NCBI GenBank assembly: GCA_025618425.1
Contig: CM046835.1
Span: 16,514,672-16,578,671, forward strand
Length of the DNA: 64,000 nt
Source: Heliocidaris tuberculata
Lineage: Eukaryota > Echinodermata > Echinoidea > Camarodonta > Echinometridae
Direction: 5' to 3'
Shown here one piece after another: positions 21,601-31,325 of the stretch (its first letter is position 1; every line of letters starts with the position of its first letter). The position numbers were made by a program, and so were the translations under genes. Below the pieces are notes generated by a model. It did not search any database, had not been told where the DNA came from, and saw only the letters and a list, made by a program, of their open reading frames with translations.

Positions 21601-24394
21601 ATAATTTTTACGCTTTCAATATTTGTTGGCAAAAAAATGTGATATATAGTCATGAACAATCCTTTCTCAGTGCTGGTCTCTCGAAAATTGGAGTGCATAC
21701 GTATACATGTACATTGTAGCAGCCAATAATACCACTGCCCAGTGCGCACGCACAGTAGTGCTTCAACATTGGAGAAAAGATTGTTAGCGATATACATTAT
21801 CGCCTTTTTTCCCCGGAAAATATTCAAATCATAAAATTCATCCACCTTTACGCATGAAATTTTATTGCAGTTTAACTACATCTAATGTAGAGTTTGTGAG
21901 TTTATCTTATGTGTTAGTGATATTTATGTCAAAATCCGGTAAAACAACAAATATTAGCTCTGACTGCATTTGAGTGCAAAGCTTCGCTGCTGAGCTGGGA
22001 CCTACGTACACGATGAATGCGCGTGCCTTTCGCCTTGATTCACTTTGCGATAACCCTGTTGACAACAGGGAAAAACGGGATAAATTCCTGTAAATCTTAG
22101 ATTACATGTATTTCAAAAATCAGGTGGATGCACTATATTAAGTATATCATGATTATAATATTCTGCATATTTTTTTTTCATTTACAACTTTCTATGTTTA
22201 GTAAAGCTTTTGGGTGAGGTAGCTCGCACTTTTTGCCCATAGACCTAGTGCTTAAAGGCAGACGGAGAGGTACTCGACTACCAGTGGTTTAAGCCAGGAT
22301 TTTTTAAGGGGGGGGGGGGGAGACGTGAAGGATCCAACTGTGTAGCCAGGATTTCATTTTAAGGAGAGGGTGCAGGGAGGGGGAGTTTCCCCCCTCCAGC
22401 GCGAAGCGCAAAAACTCTGACATTTGCAAATTTGAAAGATAACGGCTTGTAGCACCTTTTTTAGGCGGAAAGTTACATGTACATGTAGTTCGACGCCGGG
22501 ACTACTTTTCAATTATTTGGACGCAATACTGCACTGTACGTAATAAGGGTGGGTGTTGGGAGGGAAGCTCTGAAGTTTTATAGAAAATTTGAGAGAAAGA
22601 TTTACAGCTCATAGCACCTTTTTTTGGATGGAAAGTTAGTTCGACGCCCGGACTGCTTTTCAATTCTTTGGACGCAATACTGCACTTTATGTAACAGGGG
22701 TGGGTGCAGGGAGGGGAGTTATTCATTTCCCCCTTCCCCCGCGAAGCACAAAAACTTCGACATTTTAGCAAATTTTAAGAAAAAAATAATGACTCGCAGC
22801 ACCTTTTTAGGCTTTTTTCTCTCATTTCCCCTGCTTTTCGCTCTTGCTTTTTTTTTTTTTTTTTTTTTTTAAGGGGCTGAATAGGGAGGGCCATGGCCCC
22901 CTTGTGCCCCCGTCTACGCCAGTATCGACTAGTCACTATGGGAGGCTTCCACCTGTCAAGCCTCAAAGGTAAAAAAAATGTTATAAAACTCCTTCAAATA
23001 GACGGATTTTTCCATCTCATGCCGAAGGTAGTTTGCAAGGTTCACCCAATAACCTCGCATACATGTAAGTGTGAGAGTGAGGTTCACCATATGTAAAAAT
23101 GGATGATACTTGCCCATTTCTTTGTTTGTTTACCTTTCTCTCTGTTGAGAAAATTACATTCCATGTAAGACTTGATGTTCAGATATAATATTTCATAAAA
23201 CATTAAGCCTGTAGGGCTAGGAAATCACAAGGTTGATGATTAATTAGACCTAGACTAGAGCTAGACCTAGTTACAATTTTTCAATAATTGTAATAATAAT
23301 GAAATTATAGATTTTCCAAATGTAAAGAATTATATTTTTTAACCTCTGGAAACAAACTTAACTGTTACTGTTAGACTGTTACTGTTAGCTTTAACTGGTT
23401 AAAATTGAAATAGACCCTCTAAAGATAATTAAATCTCAATCATAATCGTAATATAGATCTAGATCTAGAATCTAAATGAAGTTATAAATTTGCACAATGT
23501 AAAGAATTACATGATTTTTTAACCTCTGGAAAGGAACTGTTAACTGTTATTGTTAGCTTTAACTTAAGTTAAGGTTAAGTTCATTTTAGAGTCTATCAAC
23601 TGCAGCGCCCTTCAAAATCAAGATAAATCTCAATCAATGAATCAATCATGATCATGTCTCGCAAAAAAAATGCCCCGACAAAAAGTTAGTTTCTCCCTAT
23701 ACCTGCCAACAGATTCAGTGTTGATAAATCTACCACGTTGTTAATACAATTTTGATGCAACTGCTATGGCTGTGCTTCGGTAGATCTAGTTAACCCTTTC
23801 AGGACAGGAATTATTCAAGGGCTAAATTGATCACATTTCGTTCTTCAAATTGGCAACAATAATATTTTTCCGTTAGTGCTACATGGGTCCAATAAAATGT
23901 AATGTCTTTGAAAACATTATACATGGTTAGAAACTTTGTCGAAAAGTTGGAAAAATGGCCGATTTCGATAAAACACAATGATTTTGAACCTCGCAATGTG
24001 TTGCCAATTTAAGGATTTTAAAGCTTATTCTCCTTTTTAAAATTCCTGGGAACAAACGCAAAATCATCTTGTAACAAAAACGGACATAGTGTGTGCAGAA
24101 ATTTTTGCTTTTTCTGCTCATGTATCTGGTATATTTTTCAGGGCTCTCAATCAAAAGTTATTGAGCGAAACCACAAAATGTGGTCAATTGTCTTGAAAGG
24201 GTTAAGTGATGTTTCATTGTTATGTCGATGTCGACACATACCATACTGGTCAGATAGCCCAGCTCCGCCTCCCCTTCGCCCCCGCTGTTCTTCCGTGGTC
24301 GGTTCGTGTAGACAAAGCTCACGACAAAACTGGACGCGTCGTCTTCATCTTCGCAATATTTGGCTTTCAGAGCTTCAACAAATGACTTCGGCAT
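5777..24394 (-). CDS. TBCEL: TBCEL, tubulin-folding cofactor E-like (10 exons)
   Basis: Joined exons (minus order): 24394-24242, 13524-13333, 12963-12825, 12294-12204, 11574-11451, 9863-9132, 8113-8055, 7536-7400, 6931-6763, 5975-5777. All junctions are GT-AG and phases join into 664 codons plus stop. Order: short N-terminus with SFVEALKAKY (no CAP-Gly domain, which separates TBCEL from TBCE), leucine-rich repeats (about 52-225 and 442-500), the conserved segment ERFFIRHF (about 515), and a C-terminal ubiquitin-like domain ending in HGDEIHIE. Family knowledge: cytosolic; TBCEL destabilises tubulin heterodimers and affects microtubule turnover. Oddity: vertebrate TBCEL is about 424 residues; here exon 6 adds about 210 low-complexity residues between LRRs. 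The first intron is 10.7 kb and full of transposons. Homology was judged by eye from motif order. Confidence 0.9.
6318..6500. mobile_element. Foldback/MITE-like element, 183 bp
   Basis: Left arm begins GGTTACAACATGTATTC at 6318; its near-perfect inverse ends GAATACATTGTGTAACC at 6500. Arms of about 35 bp plus weaker internal pairing. Lies in the TBCEL intron between exons 9 and 10. Confidence 0.8.
6763..6931 (-). CDS. TBCEL: TBCEL exon 9, ubiquitin-like domain start
   Basis: 169 bp; GNLKPITEIDIGRGF then SELRKYCAKLLNKPKR, matching the first half of the TBCEL ubiquitin-like domain. Acceptor ATCTCCAG|GTA, donor AAAGAG|GTAAGT. Confidence 0.9.
7400..7536 (-). CDS. TBCEL: TBCEL exon 8, ERFFIRHF segment
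   Basis: 137 bp; SLPNIKTLNGSEIKEEER then SERFFIRHFDEHPEPPPW, the best-conserved segment of the family. Acceptor GTTGACAG|CCT, donor CATG|GTGAGA. Confidence 0.92.
7650..7669. repeat. Poly-C tract
   Basis: About 20 C in the TBCEL intron between exons 7 and 8. Confidence 0.95.
8055..8113 (-). CDS. TBCEL: TBCEL exon 7
   Basis: 59 bp; GVPFLKNLALDERRKLLVA, matching the LRR-cap region of the family. Acceptor TTTAATAG|GGT, donor CTAG|GTGAGT. Confidence 0.9.
8283..8710. mobile_element. Long foldback MITE with internal duplication
   Basis: The left half (from GGCCCGAATTCACAAAGG, 8283) is mirrored by the right half (ending CCTTTGTGAATTTGGGCC, 8710) over nearly its whole length. A central module with ACATAAACCATGGTCTAAAC occurs twice in tandem (about 8474-8518 and 8523-8568), so the right half is longer. 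No coding capacity. Confidence 0.85.
9132..9863 (-). CDS. TBCEL: TBCEL exon 6, disordered insert plus LRR
   Basis: 732 bp, residues 234-477. The first ~205 residues are rich in S, P, D, E and K, with no hydrophobic repeat pattern. They include DSGMED, CADSGYG, a KRRKQSDRK basic patch and a run of Glu around 9275-9320. The LRR pattern resumes with FPNLKVLCVTNTKV. Acceptor TTTTAACAG|GAT, donor GTTAAG|GTGAGC. The + strand ORF at 9073-9354 is its antisense shadow. Confidence 0.9.
9942..11282 (+). mobile_element. Helitron/Helentron-like non-autonomous copy A
   Basis: Shares long blocks with 15.05-17.65 kb (for example CCGTGCGCGCGTCTATGGCG). The right end reads GACAGACCACCT (11241-11252), an 8 bp stem AATTCGTC/GACGAATT (11253-11273), then CTAG followed by T (11279-11282). 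Hairpin plus CTAG|T is what rolling-circle (Helitron-superfamily) 3' ends look like. The left end is truncated relative to copy B. Lies in the TBCEL intron between exons 5 and 6. Confidence 0.65.
10600..10671 (+). pseudogene. tRNA-like module, apparent anticodon CAT
   Basis: D arm GTCT-AGCGGTT-AGAC pairs 4/4. The anticodon loop is CTCATGA (CAT at 10632-10634) with a 5 bp stem holding two mismatches. A 5-nt variable region and T arm CCGAG-TTCGAGT-CCTGG follow (4/5 paired). The acceptor stem does not pair, so it is a relic, not a working tRNA. T run follows about 6 nt later. Confidence 0.55.
11451..11574 (-). CDS. TBCEL: TBCEL exon 5, LRR
   Basis: 124 bp; RWEQVTPLSLLPVLHTL, then LSENPLSNIH, ending in acidic KEDEDIE, the start of the disordered insert. 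Acceptor AATCAG|ATGG, donor GAG|GTTAGT. Confidence 0.9.
12204..12294 (-). CDS. TBCEL: TBCEL exon 4, LRR
   Basis: 91 bp; GYSDVPVSAKS then LEVLHLTDNNLTR. Acceptor TACCAG|GTT, donor ACAAG|GTAAGA. Confidence 0.9.
12825..12963 (-). CDS. TBCEL: TBCEL exon 3, LRR
   Basis: 139 bp; contains GIENLVLNNTGVSWDD and LPHLRELHASQN. The chosen acceptor ACTAAAG|AAATCC keeps the frame from exon 2 and follows a pyrimidine-rich tract. Donor AATG|GTGAGT. Confidence 0.85.
13333..13524 (-). CDS. TBCEL: TBCEL exon 2, LRRs
   Basis: 192 bp, residues 52-115, begins VLSLNSITHAG. Contains LRR cores VTDLDISSNLI and LKFVNLSGNRL. Acceptor CCAACAG|GTT, donor AAG|GTGGGT. Confidence 0.9.
13726..14314. mobile_element. Foldback MITE, copy 1
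   Basis: Terminal inverted repeats TTAAAGGGAAATCCAACCTT (13726-13745) and AAGGTTGGATTGCCATTTAA (14295-14314). Longer internal inverted arms include GAAAGTTTGAACGAAATCGG mirrored by CCGATTTCTTTCAAACTTTC. A second copy is at 37.7 kb. Confidence 0.85.
15714..15786 (+). pseudogene. tRNA-like module, apparent anticodon CCC (Gly-like)
   Basis: B-box-like GGTTCGAATCC inside T arm CCAGG-TTCGAAT-CCCGG (4/5 paired), anticodon loop CTCCCAT (CCC at 15748-15750), 4-nt variable region, 3' acceptor strand TGGGTCC then A. The D arm keeps GGTCTATTGGTAAAG but pairs poorly, and the 5' acceptor strand does not match. T-rich stretch follows. Degenerate. Confidence 0.55.
17193..17264 (+). pseudogene. tRNA-like module, apparent anticodon ACG (Arg-like)
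   Basis: T arm CCGGG-TTCGATT-CTCGA (4/5, one G-T), anticodon loop CTACGAA (ACG at 17226-17228) in a context CTACGAATCA like tRNA-Arg(ACG). D region GGTCTACTGGTGTATGAC aligns with the CCC module. Anticodon and acceptor stems are poor. A run of seven T follows. Confidence 0.45.
18505..18614. repeat. (TTA)n microsatellite
   Basis: About 110 bp of imperfect TTA/ATT units directly after the CTAG end of copy B. Confidence 0.95.
18615..20450. other. TBCEL intron 1, unique-looking
   Basis: AT-rich, with scattered ACATGTA motifs. I see no gene, RNA or clear repeat. Confidence 0.5.
20451..21232. mobile_element. TIR element with CAAGGGCGT ends and G/C homopolymers
   Basis: Starts CAAGGGCGTCAACAG (20451) and ends CTGTTTACGCCCTTG (21232), with TGTGT on both outer sides, a possible short target duplication. 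G runs occur near both ends and a GC-rich segment lies at 20930-21010. No transposase recognised. Confidence 0.6.
22290..22925. mobile_element. G/C-tract element with ~170 bp tandem units
   Basis: Units carrying TGGACGCAATACTGCACT (about 22509 and 22669) and a GCGAAGC...AAAAACT motif (22401, 22742) repeat with a period near 170. G run at 22309 and T run at 22849-22870; right edge near CCCCCGTCTACGCCAG. Confidence 0.55.
22926..24241. other. TBCEL intron 1, proximal part
   Basis: AT-rich. A ~180 bp imperfect tandem duplication is suggested by AATTACAT/AATTATAT-TTTTTAACCTCTGGAAA at about 23326 and 23505. No gene seen. Confidence 0.45.
24242..24394 (-). CDS. TBCEL: TBCEL exon 1 (coding part)
   Basis: Starts at ATG 24394-24392 (MPKSFVEALKAKY) and encodes residues 1-51. 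Donor ATG|GTATGT. Directly upstream, TTACAACAG then AAATT then ATG resembles a splice acceptor, so the 5' UTR may itself be split. Phase 0 joins to exon 2. Confidence 0.85.
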
Positions 24395-24723
24395 AATTTC
24401 TGTTGTAATAATTAACACCAACAAAATTAAATGCACTTCCAAATTGTACACTACAACAGTATCCTCAGCTTAGCTCTCCATTTGAAGTTTTTGCTGGCTA
24501 TGGAATGAGTTTGTTTTGTTGTGCAATTTGATATCTTATAAATATTTATGATGTCATCAAGGTTGTTGTGTGTTAATGTTTGATCTGATCTGTACATGGT
24601 ATTTTGGTTGAGATGGCGCTCTTCATATTCTTCGTCGGCTAGCTCTATCTAGCTCCGAATCGGCGTCTCTGAAGAAACCAAATTACACATCCTTACCCGT
24701 GCTTCCGTTATTTCATCCGAAAC
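24395..24723 (-). promoter_or_regulatory. TBCEL 5' UTR and presumed promoter
   Basis: Sequence directly upstream of the TBCEL start codon. I see no TATA box or other motif that would fix the start site; assignment is by position only. Confidence 0.35.
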
Positions 24724-25290
24724 AGTGGCGGCACCAAGGGGGGGCATGGGGGGCATTTGCCCCCCCCCCAGTCAGAAGCTTTGCCCCCCCCCCAGTTGCC
24801 CCCCCAATAATTTTCGGAGTGAAAATAAATAAGAGGGTGGAAAATGAAAAAGAAAAGAAAAGGAAAGAAAAAAGTGAAAAAGGAATGGAGAAAAGAAGGA
24901 AAAAGAAAAAAAAAAATGGAAACTTGGAAAGCAGTGGCGGCATCAAGGTGGGGGGGGGGCATGGGGCAAATTTGTTCGCTCAGCTCGTGTAAATATCCTC
25001 ATATTTGGGTAGTTTTATAATTTCTGTACATTTCCACTATAATAGTGTCAAAATTTTTGCTCGCTCGCTTCGCTCGCTCGCAGTATATAACTATCACCTC
25101 TTTATAATCGGGCAGTTCAGCTAGATGCTCAAAATGTCCTCATATCTGGGTAGGTTTATAGCCGAATATTCTGTACATTTTCACAACAAAAAGTGTCAAT
25201 TTTTTTTTGTCCGCCCTTGCCCCCCCCCCAACATTTTCTTTTGCCCCCCATTTGCCCCCCCCCCCCACTTTAAAAATCCTGGTTTCTGAT
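24724..25290. mobile_element. CAGTGGCGGCACC-type element fragments
   Basis: Two copies of the same terminal motif, CAGTGGCGGCACCAAGG (24724) and CAGTGGCGGCATCAAGG (24932), each followed by a G run. C runs at 24763-24806, 25223 and 25255 are followed by TTTAAAAATCCTGG. A purine-rich stretch (24838-24915) and the CGCTCGCTTCGCTCGCTCGC motif (25059) lie inside. Confidence 0.55.
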
Positions 25291-25639
25291 CAGAAACCCC
25301 AGCCCTATCATCCCTTCATTATACCAAATTGATACCTCACGAATTAAAATTTTTCTGCTTGCAGGGAGCAAAGCGGAAGCTGGCAGAAAAAGGGATGCTT
25401 CAATAATCTCTCGAGTATAGGGACGTATCTAAAAATTGATAAACATGAGGTAAAAATCCACAAAACTTCTTAGGATAGGTGGGTGTATATAGGTAGCCAG
25501 CTTGCTTGATGCCGACAAGTAAACCCATATGAGACGGGGCGGGGGTCATCACATTTTTTTTAAAACTCCAAAATCTCTGACAAGCAAGCAGATGCGGCGC
25601 ACTTGGGGGGCAGGGGGCACAGTGGTCCCATTTCAATTA

Positions 25640-26165
25640 CCCCCAAAGTGCTCTTTTTATTTCTGACAAATGCCCCCTTTCTCTCTGATGGGTGCCCCTT
25701 ACTACTGAAAGTGCCCCTTTATCTTTTTAATAAGTGCTCTTTCCCCTTCTGATAAGTTTCTATTTGTCTCCTTCTGATAAGTGCAATTTTACTTCGGATA
25801 GGTGCCCCCTTTTCTTTCTATATAGTGTCATTTTCCCCCCATCTGATAAGTGCCCCTTTCCAAATCTAATAATTGCCTCCTTTTCTCTCTAATATGTGCC
25901 CTTTTATCCCTTGATAAGTGCATTTTTAATGCTGGTAGGTACCCCTTTCCCCTTCTAATAAGTGCCCATTTTCCCCTTCTGATAAGTGCCTCTTTTTAAA
26001 TCTGATAAGTGCCCCCTTTTTACTTCTTATAAGAGCCCCTTTTACTATCTAATATGTGCTCTAATCCTCTTCTCATAAGTGCCTACTTTCAACTCTTATA
26101 AATGCCCCTTTCCACCTCTGATAAGCACCCTTTCCTCTACTAATAAGTTGCTCCTTTTATCTATA
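25640..26165 (+). repeat. Degenerate minisatellite GATAAGTGCCCCTTTT, array 1
   Basis: About 20 units of 22-30 bp with core GATAAGTGCCCCTTTT and a variable pyrimidine spacer. Arrays 2 and 3 are at 32.9 and 36.2 kb. Confidence 0.85.
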
Positions 26166-26269
26166 ATTATTTCCGACTATTTCTTTAAAAAGAACCATAT
26201 CTAGCTTCAAAGAATCAGTGCGGCTTTATGTAGTAACATGTACCCATATTACTACAACTACAATGTAAG

Positions 26270-26890
26270 CCCCCCCCCCCCCCCCCCCCCCAGCAAAGGA
26301 TTTCTCATTCCGCGAGCTCGAATGTGCCCATAATTTTCACCAAGTAAGGGAAATATTTTCTGGAAATTTCCCCCAAACTCGCTTACACTTGCTCTCTCTT
26401 ATAAGCCTATACAATGAAATCAAGTAGATCGCATAATAATGTTGATATCGATGTAATCTTAAAGAAAAACGTTAAGGTTAATTTACGAATTAAAAGATGA
26501 TTCGACATTTCCCCCAAATGAATTTGCTGTTGTCATTTTCATTATATCGCTGTAAATAAAGCATAACCCATTGCAAGGACTTCAAGCATTAGAAAAAAGT
26601 CTTGAAAATTTCTGCTCGCTTGCTTTACTTGCTCGCACATGAATCATTAGACCATTACAAACAACTGGTAATTGGGGAAGCAGAAGCAGAACCTCCATAA
26701 AAATGAAGAAGATGATGCTCGATAATATATTAACTACTATAGACTGTAGGGTAATACCAATGTCATAAAATTGCAAATTTTTCGCTTTATATTCACCCCT
26801 TGTAGGTGCCCCTTTTCCCCCATAAAGTTCCCTTTTTTGTTTGTGCCCCCCACTTTGAAAGACGCTCCGCCTCCCCTGTAAGCAAGCAAG
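26270..26890. mobile_element. G/C-tract element fragment
   Basis: Poly-C at 26272-26291, a GCTCGCTTGCTTTACTTGC motif near 26613, and a C-rich edge ending TTTGAAAGACGCTCCGCC (26854-26871). That edge is the inverse of the motif at 31330, so both are ends of one family. Confidence 0.45.
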
Positions 26891-27427
26891 AAGAAAGAAA
26901 GGGGGAAAACACATTTAAATCAATAAACAAACCAACAAACAAGTAAAAGCCAACAAAAATAAATGTTATTCGCTACTTTTCAGGCGGCCTTTATGGGATC
27001 TAAAATGGCTAATTACTGCTGCCCGGGGCACTTAAGTACGGGGAAGAGCTCGTTTTTTGTTTTTTGTTTGGTACTACACCGGGGTGAGTCGAGTTAGGCG
27101 GGAGAACTATAAGACTGCAAAATTTATTGTGACAAACAAGTGCTTACACCAGAGGCAATCAGATGCAGGAGATGATAGACGCGGGGATGGCCGTATGTAT
27201 AATAATACTAATAAGACCAGGCCCCGTTGTCGTTGCTATATATAGATGACACTTTTCCCTCCTTTTCGGCAAAGAACACTGATGAGTTTTTTTTTTTCAT
27301 AGCTTGTTGAAAAAGTTTCAACTAGCCTGTCGGCAGTATTACTGGAGAAACAAGAACCTCTCCCCCGCCATTCAAAATGGTGTAGAAAAAGGCGAGAATG
27401 CGAGATAGATAGCTACGAATGGATAGT

Positions 27428-27475
27428 GAATTGAATTGAATTTGAATTGAATTTGAATTGAATTTGAATTGTTTA
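27428..27475. repeat. (GAATTGAATTT)n short tandem repeat
   Basis: Four to five units of about 11 bp. Confidence 0.9.
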
Positions 27476-27688
27476 TACAAAAATCCGAATACATTCACAC
27501 CAGCAGTCATGAATTGTTGAGGATGAAATATACAACTACATTCTTAAATCATAATAGAAAATATATCATTTAACATTTTCAAAAGCCTTATTACAATTAT
27601 TTCAGTATTCTGAATATGGAAAAGATATAAATACATGTACATAAATCAACATGCGTTATCTCTGAGTTCTAGTATATGAGTTAAAGCC

Positions 27689-27830
27689 CTGGGCATCGTT
27701 TCATCAAACCGTCATAAGTACAAGTTCGCCGACATCCTATATATTGAAACGCGTGTTAATTTTAATACACGCTTTTCAATGGGATGTCGGCGAACTTGTA
27801 CTTATGACCGTTTGATGAAACGCTGCCCAG
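27689..27830. mobile_element. 142 bp near-perfect foldback
   Basis: Left arm CTGGGCATCGTTTCATCAAA and right arm TTTGATGAAACGCTGCCCAG, paired over about 49 bp with very few mismatches. The loop contains a second inverted pair, ACGCGTGT / ACACGC. Confidence 0.9.
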
Positions 27831-28821
27831 CTGCCTACCAACAGATATGATAAAGAGAAAGCATATTAGTAGAATTAACCAAAATTAATGCTATTACTAG
27901 TCTTAGTCCTTTAAAAGATAGATTGATCGAACGATCGATAGATAGATATATAGATAGAGTGATAAATAAATTAGAAAATAGATAAAATGTCTATCTTATT
28001 GGAGGCAAAAGCATGATTTTTCCAAAAAAAATTATACGTTGGCCCTCGTCCTATATAAATAAATAATCTTATTTTTTAAAACTCTGTACAGAAGGTGCTA
28101 TATGCACATGGCATGCAGTTCAAAATGATCCCCTCTTTTTGGAGAAACGAGGAGATTTTACGCAATTATCTCCTCCCATTTAATGCGAAAAGAAAGAAAA
28201 TGTAGATTGTAAAACAACCCCATTTTGAATTTTCAAGGAGGAACCATATCGAGGTAACATAACCATTACCAAGGACCCATATTTTGGGGTGTTTCACGGA
28301 TCTCGTCACAATAGTATATCCTATGGTGCACGTTGTGCGAAATAAAAGCGAGAAGCCACACAAAGTTACCCGAGGCTATAGGCATTAATTCTAAAGAAAA
28401 AAAAAATAGAAGAAGAAGAAGAAGAAAAAAAAAAACAAAAAAAAAAACACAAGCCAATTTTTTTGGCTTCAGTATTCAAGATGAAAAAGGCCTCTGTATC
28501 GGACGTCCACGAACAAAGGTTATGATCATAGGTCAGTCATAGTGCAATGAAGTGTGAAGTTTGGTCTATAGGCCTATATATGGCCTATATGAATTCACTC
28601 CAGCAAGCAGCCTTACGTAAGGCCCGGTCCCACTGGCCAACGGACACAACGTATGCATAAAGGACACAGCGGACGAGCAAAATTTCGAGGGTGGCTCCAT
28701 CCGTTTTCATCCGCTCCAGAAATGGACAAAATTTGCGAAAATTTGCGAAAACAAAACGGAAAAGAACGGACGTGGGTAGTAAGTAGCGGGGATGTTAAAC
28801 GGATGTTCATCGAAAGCCTAG

Positions 28822-29133
28822 CAGTGGCGGATCTACGGGGGGGGGGGGGGGGGTTTTAGGGGGTTTAAACCCCCCCTTGGGCTGCCAAGTAAACATTTAA
28901 TGTGCATAGGAAAACAAAAAAGAGAAAAAATAGAGCATGCAAGTATGCTTAAAATCGCAAGCTGGCAACCCTAAAAATGAAAAATCTCCCTACTGTGGGA
29001 GGGGGGTATCCCCCCCTCCCACACCCTCCCCCCTCGCTCGCTTCGCCCGCTCGGGCTCGGTCGCTACGCTCCCTCGCAATACCCAGCTCAGCCCCTCAAA
29101 CCCCCCCTTGGAAAAAAGCTAGATCCGCCCCTG
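28822..29133. mobile_element. Nested MITE with CAGTGGCGGATC ends
   Basis: Ends CAGTGGCGGATCTA and TAGATCCGCCCCTG are inverted; CCTAG is duplicated on both sides (28817-28821 and 29134-29138). G run at 28839-28853 and a CTCGCTCGCTTCGCCCGCTC motif near 29032. Confidence 0.8.
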
Positions 29134-29134
29134 C

Positions 29135-29608
29135 CTAGCGGATGAAAGCCGCAGAGTCAGTGCCACCTTCAGTCCAGGGTCCAGGTTGGGACGGAAGTTC
29201 GTCAAACATGGCTGGTGGCATCCTCATGAAGTGATGGAATGCACGAGGGTCTTCATTCCTCAGCTCCACCATCAACTGGTCATACAGTCCAAACTCCATT
29301 CTTCTCACGATCCATCCTCGGACCCACACAGCTCTTGGACGTCTCCTTCTTCTCCTTCTTCTCCTTCTGTCTAAAACTTGATACAGTCTGAACAGGTTGT
29401 GGTTCTGCTGTTGAATGAGTGCAGCTATCATGGACTCTTTGATCATCCATGGTGGAGAACAATTGATGATGTTGAAGACCAAGACCAAGGGTGATGAGGT
29501 CTGTACATCAGGGCTGCTCGACTCATACTGAGATCCAGATGATTTTCTCCCCCTTTTCATACAAAATATCGGTTGTCCGCTAGGTGTCCTTCTACATACT
29601 CTAGACAT
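29135..29608 (-). pseudogene. Harbinger transposase N-terminal fragment
   Basis: 157-codon frame. The part after an Arg-rich run contains VRGWIVRRMEFGLYDQLMVE and FHHFMRMPPAMFDEL, the hallmark N-terminal segment of HARBI1-like transposases. The DDE catalytic domain is absent, because the frame ends at a stop created where the nested MITE target duplication begins (CTAG). The Arg run is encoded by a TCC/TTC microsatellite. Not functional as it stands. Confidence 0.75.
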
Positions 29609-30107
29609 ACTCCAGACATCCTAAATATACGAGATACATCCCAGATACAAACGCTTTGTCCGTTTTGAATACTTTATATACGAGATGCATACGCTTACAT
29701 CCTTTCTATTTCCGTGCTACTAACGATGTATAGACGTTCCATGTACCTTATCTTTCCCCCCTCTTTCCGTTTTCAGCTGCAGCAGATGTGAGTTGCGAGG
29801 ATGCCCAGAGGATGCAGAGAGGATACAGCGGACGTTTAACGGATGATAACGGACATAGTATTTGTTGCTCGTATTTGTCGCAGATTTACATCGTACACGG
29901 CGGAAAGTTCATCCGTTCTAAAAGTTTTGTGCAGCTCAGAACTTTTTGCGCGGATGAAATCACAGTGGACGGATGCTCGATGGATAGAGCGTATGAAACA
30001 CGTATGCAATGAGTACACAACGGATGCATAGCGTTTTCCAACGGATGGTAAGACTTTTTTTACGTTTTACATCCTCTTTGCATCCGTAAGTGCAGTGGGA
30101 CCGGGCC

Positions 30108-30505
30108 TTATTATCTAGGTATAGCTAGACCATTTTGAATAGGGTTAGGGATGTCGATTTGCTGAAAACTTAGCAGAATCCGTTTTTCGGATTAGTGGGA
30201 AGGGGCTGGGGGGGGGGGGGGGGAGACAGGCTTATAGTACCCTTCATGATTTTGTTAACTCTTAATTACCAGCTTCTCCACGGTTATATATGAAGCAGGG
30301 AAAATTAGAGAATTTGCGCACGGCGAAATTGAAATCTGATCGTGTAATACCTTTTAAATTTCATTGTATGGACGGTTTCATTTCCCGAGTTTTGCATAAT
30401 TTTTCCTTATTTTATTTTACACCTCCGGATTTATGGGGGGGGGGCAAACAATATATTTTCTTGGGGCAACTGCCCCACCTGCTACGCCATAATCGACGCC
30501 CCTGA
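30108..30505. other. Intergenic with G tracts
   Basis: G runs at 30209-30223 and 30436-30443. The second is followed by CCACCTGCTACGCC-like sequence near 30475, a G/C-tract element edge. No gene. Confidence 0.4.
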
Positions 30506-31230
30506 GCAGTCCAGAATAAGCTTTTTTTGTTGGGACGGCTCAGCGTTCAACGTACCACTCGCTTCACAGTATCGAGTCAAGACGAATAGATTTTTCTATC
30601 AGGTTGAATTTAGGATAAACCTGAATTGCTAACAGAATTAAGGTAAGTTGGCTTTTTCATTAAAATATAACAACTATGTCGTTGTTATAATTAGTTCATA
30701 AGATTTGATTACCTAACTTTATTTTTAATCATTACAGGATTTAAAGCATAAAATAGAGAAATGAAACTTGGCTCTCGATTGAGCATTTTGGGTATATGCA
30801 TAACTCGAGATAAATCGATTCGGCTTATAGCGTTTGTGCACGTACTTCGTGTGCAATTGTACTCTATATATATGTATAAATTAAGAAATCTTTGTATCTT
30901 TACATAAATCATGACAATAAATAGTGTGGTTCACATACAAAAGGAAAGGTCTTTGTCAATCCCCTTTGCCGGCATATTTTCTTTGGTGTAATAGTAATAC
31001 TATTGCTTGGTTAGAAATGAGTCAGATGTTTAATATTTTGAGTGTAGTGTTGTCCTGTATTACAAATACTATCTTGTAATTGATCACGTTTTAGCTGATA
31101 ATTCACAAGGATTCATAAATTGTGTGATAACTTAATGCAGGTTACCTAATTGAATTCCAAATGTATATTAAGTGTGTATATAATTGAGCCTTTAGTACCA
31201 GGCCTTTACTTATACAAACTACAGCCCCCA
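30506..31230 (+). repeat. Dispersed duplication, copy 1
   Basis: Begins GCAGTCCAGAATAAGC and runs with clear similarity to 33338 onward (shared ACTTGGCTCTCGA, GCATAACTCGAGATAAATCG). Contains AAGGTAAGTTGGC, a strong splice-donor match, conserved in both copies. Confidence 0.8.
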
Positions 31231-31325
31231 AGACCGACAATGTAGTGGAGGGTGGAAAGCTATATACAGCTAGTTTTGACACTTTGTTCTTGTGCATTCT
31301 TTTGTTTCTCTATTTTTTCTGTTCC

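Larger units (their letters stand above)
28621..30107. mobile_element. Harbinger (PIF)-derived element
   Basis: Ends GGCCCGGTCCCACTG (28621) and CAGTGGGACCGGGCC (30107) are exact 15 bp inverse complements. TAA lies outside the left end and TTA outside the right, compatible with the TWA target preference though not identical. Long subterminal regions rich in CGGATG repeat in inverted sense. It holds an N-terminal transposase fragment (29135-29608, minus) and a nested 312 bp element. Confidence 0.8.

Noticed and set aside
25640..26165. CRISPR-like regular repeats
   Set aside because: Units are degenerate and pyrimidine-rich without unique spacers, and the genome is animal; it is a minisatellite.
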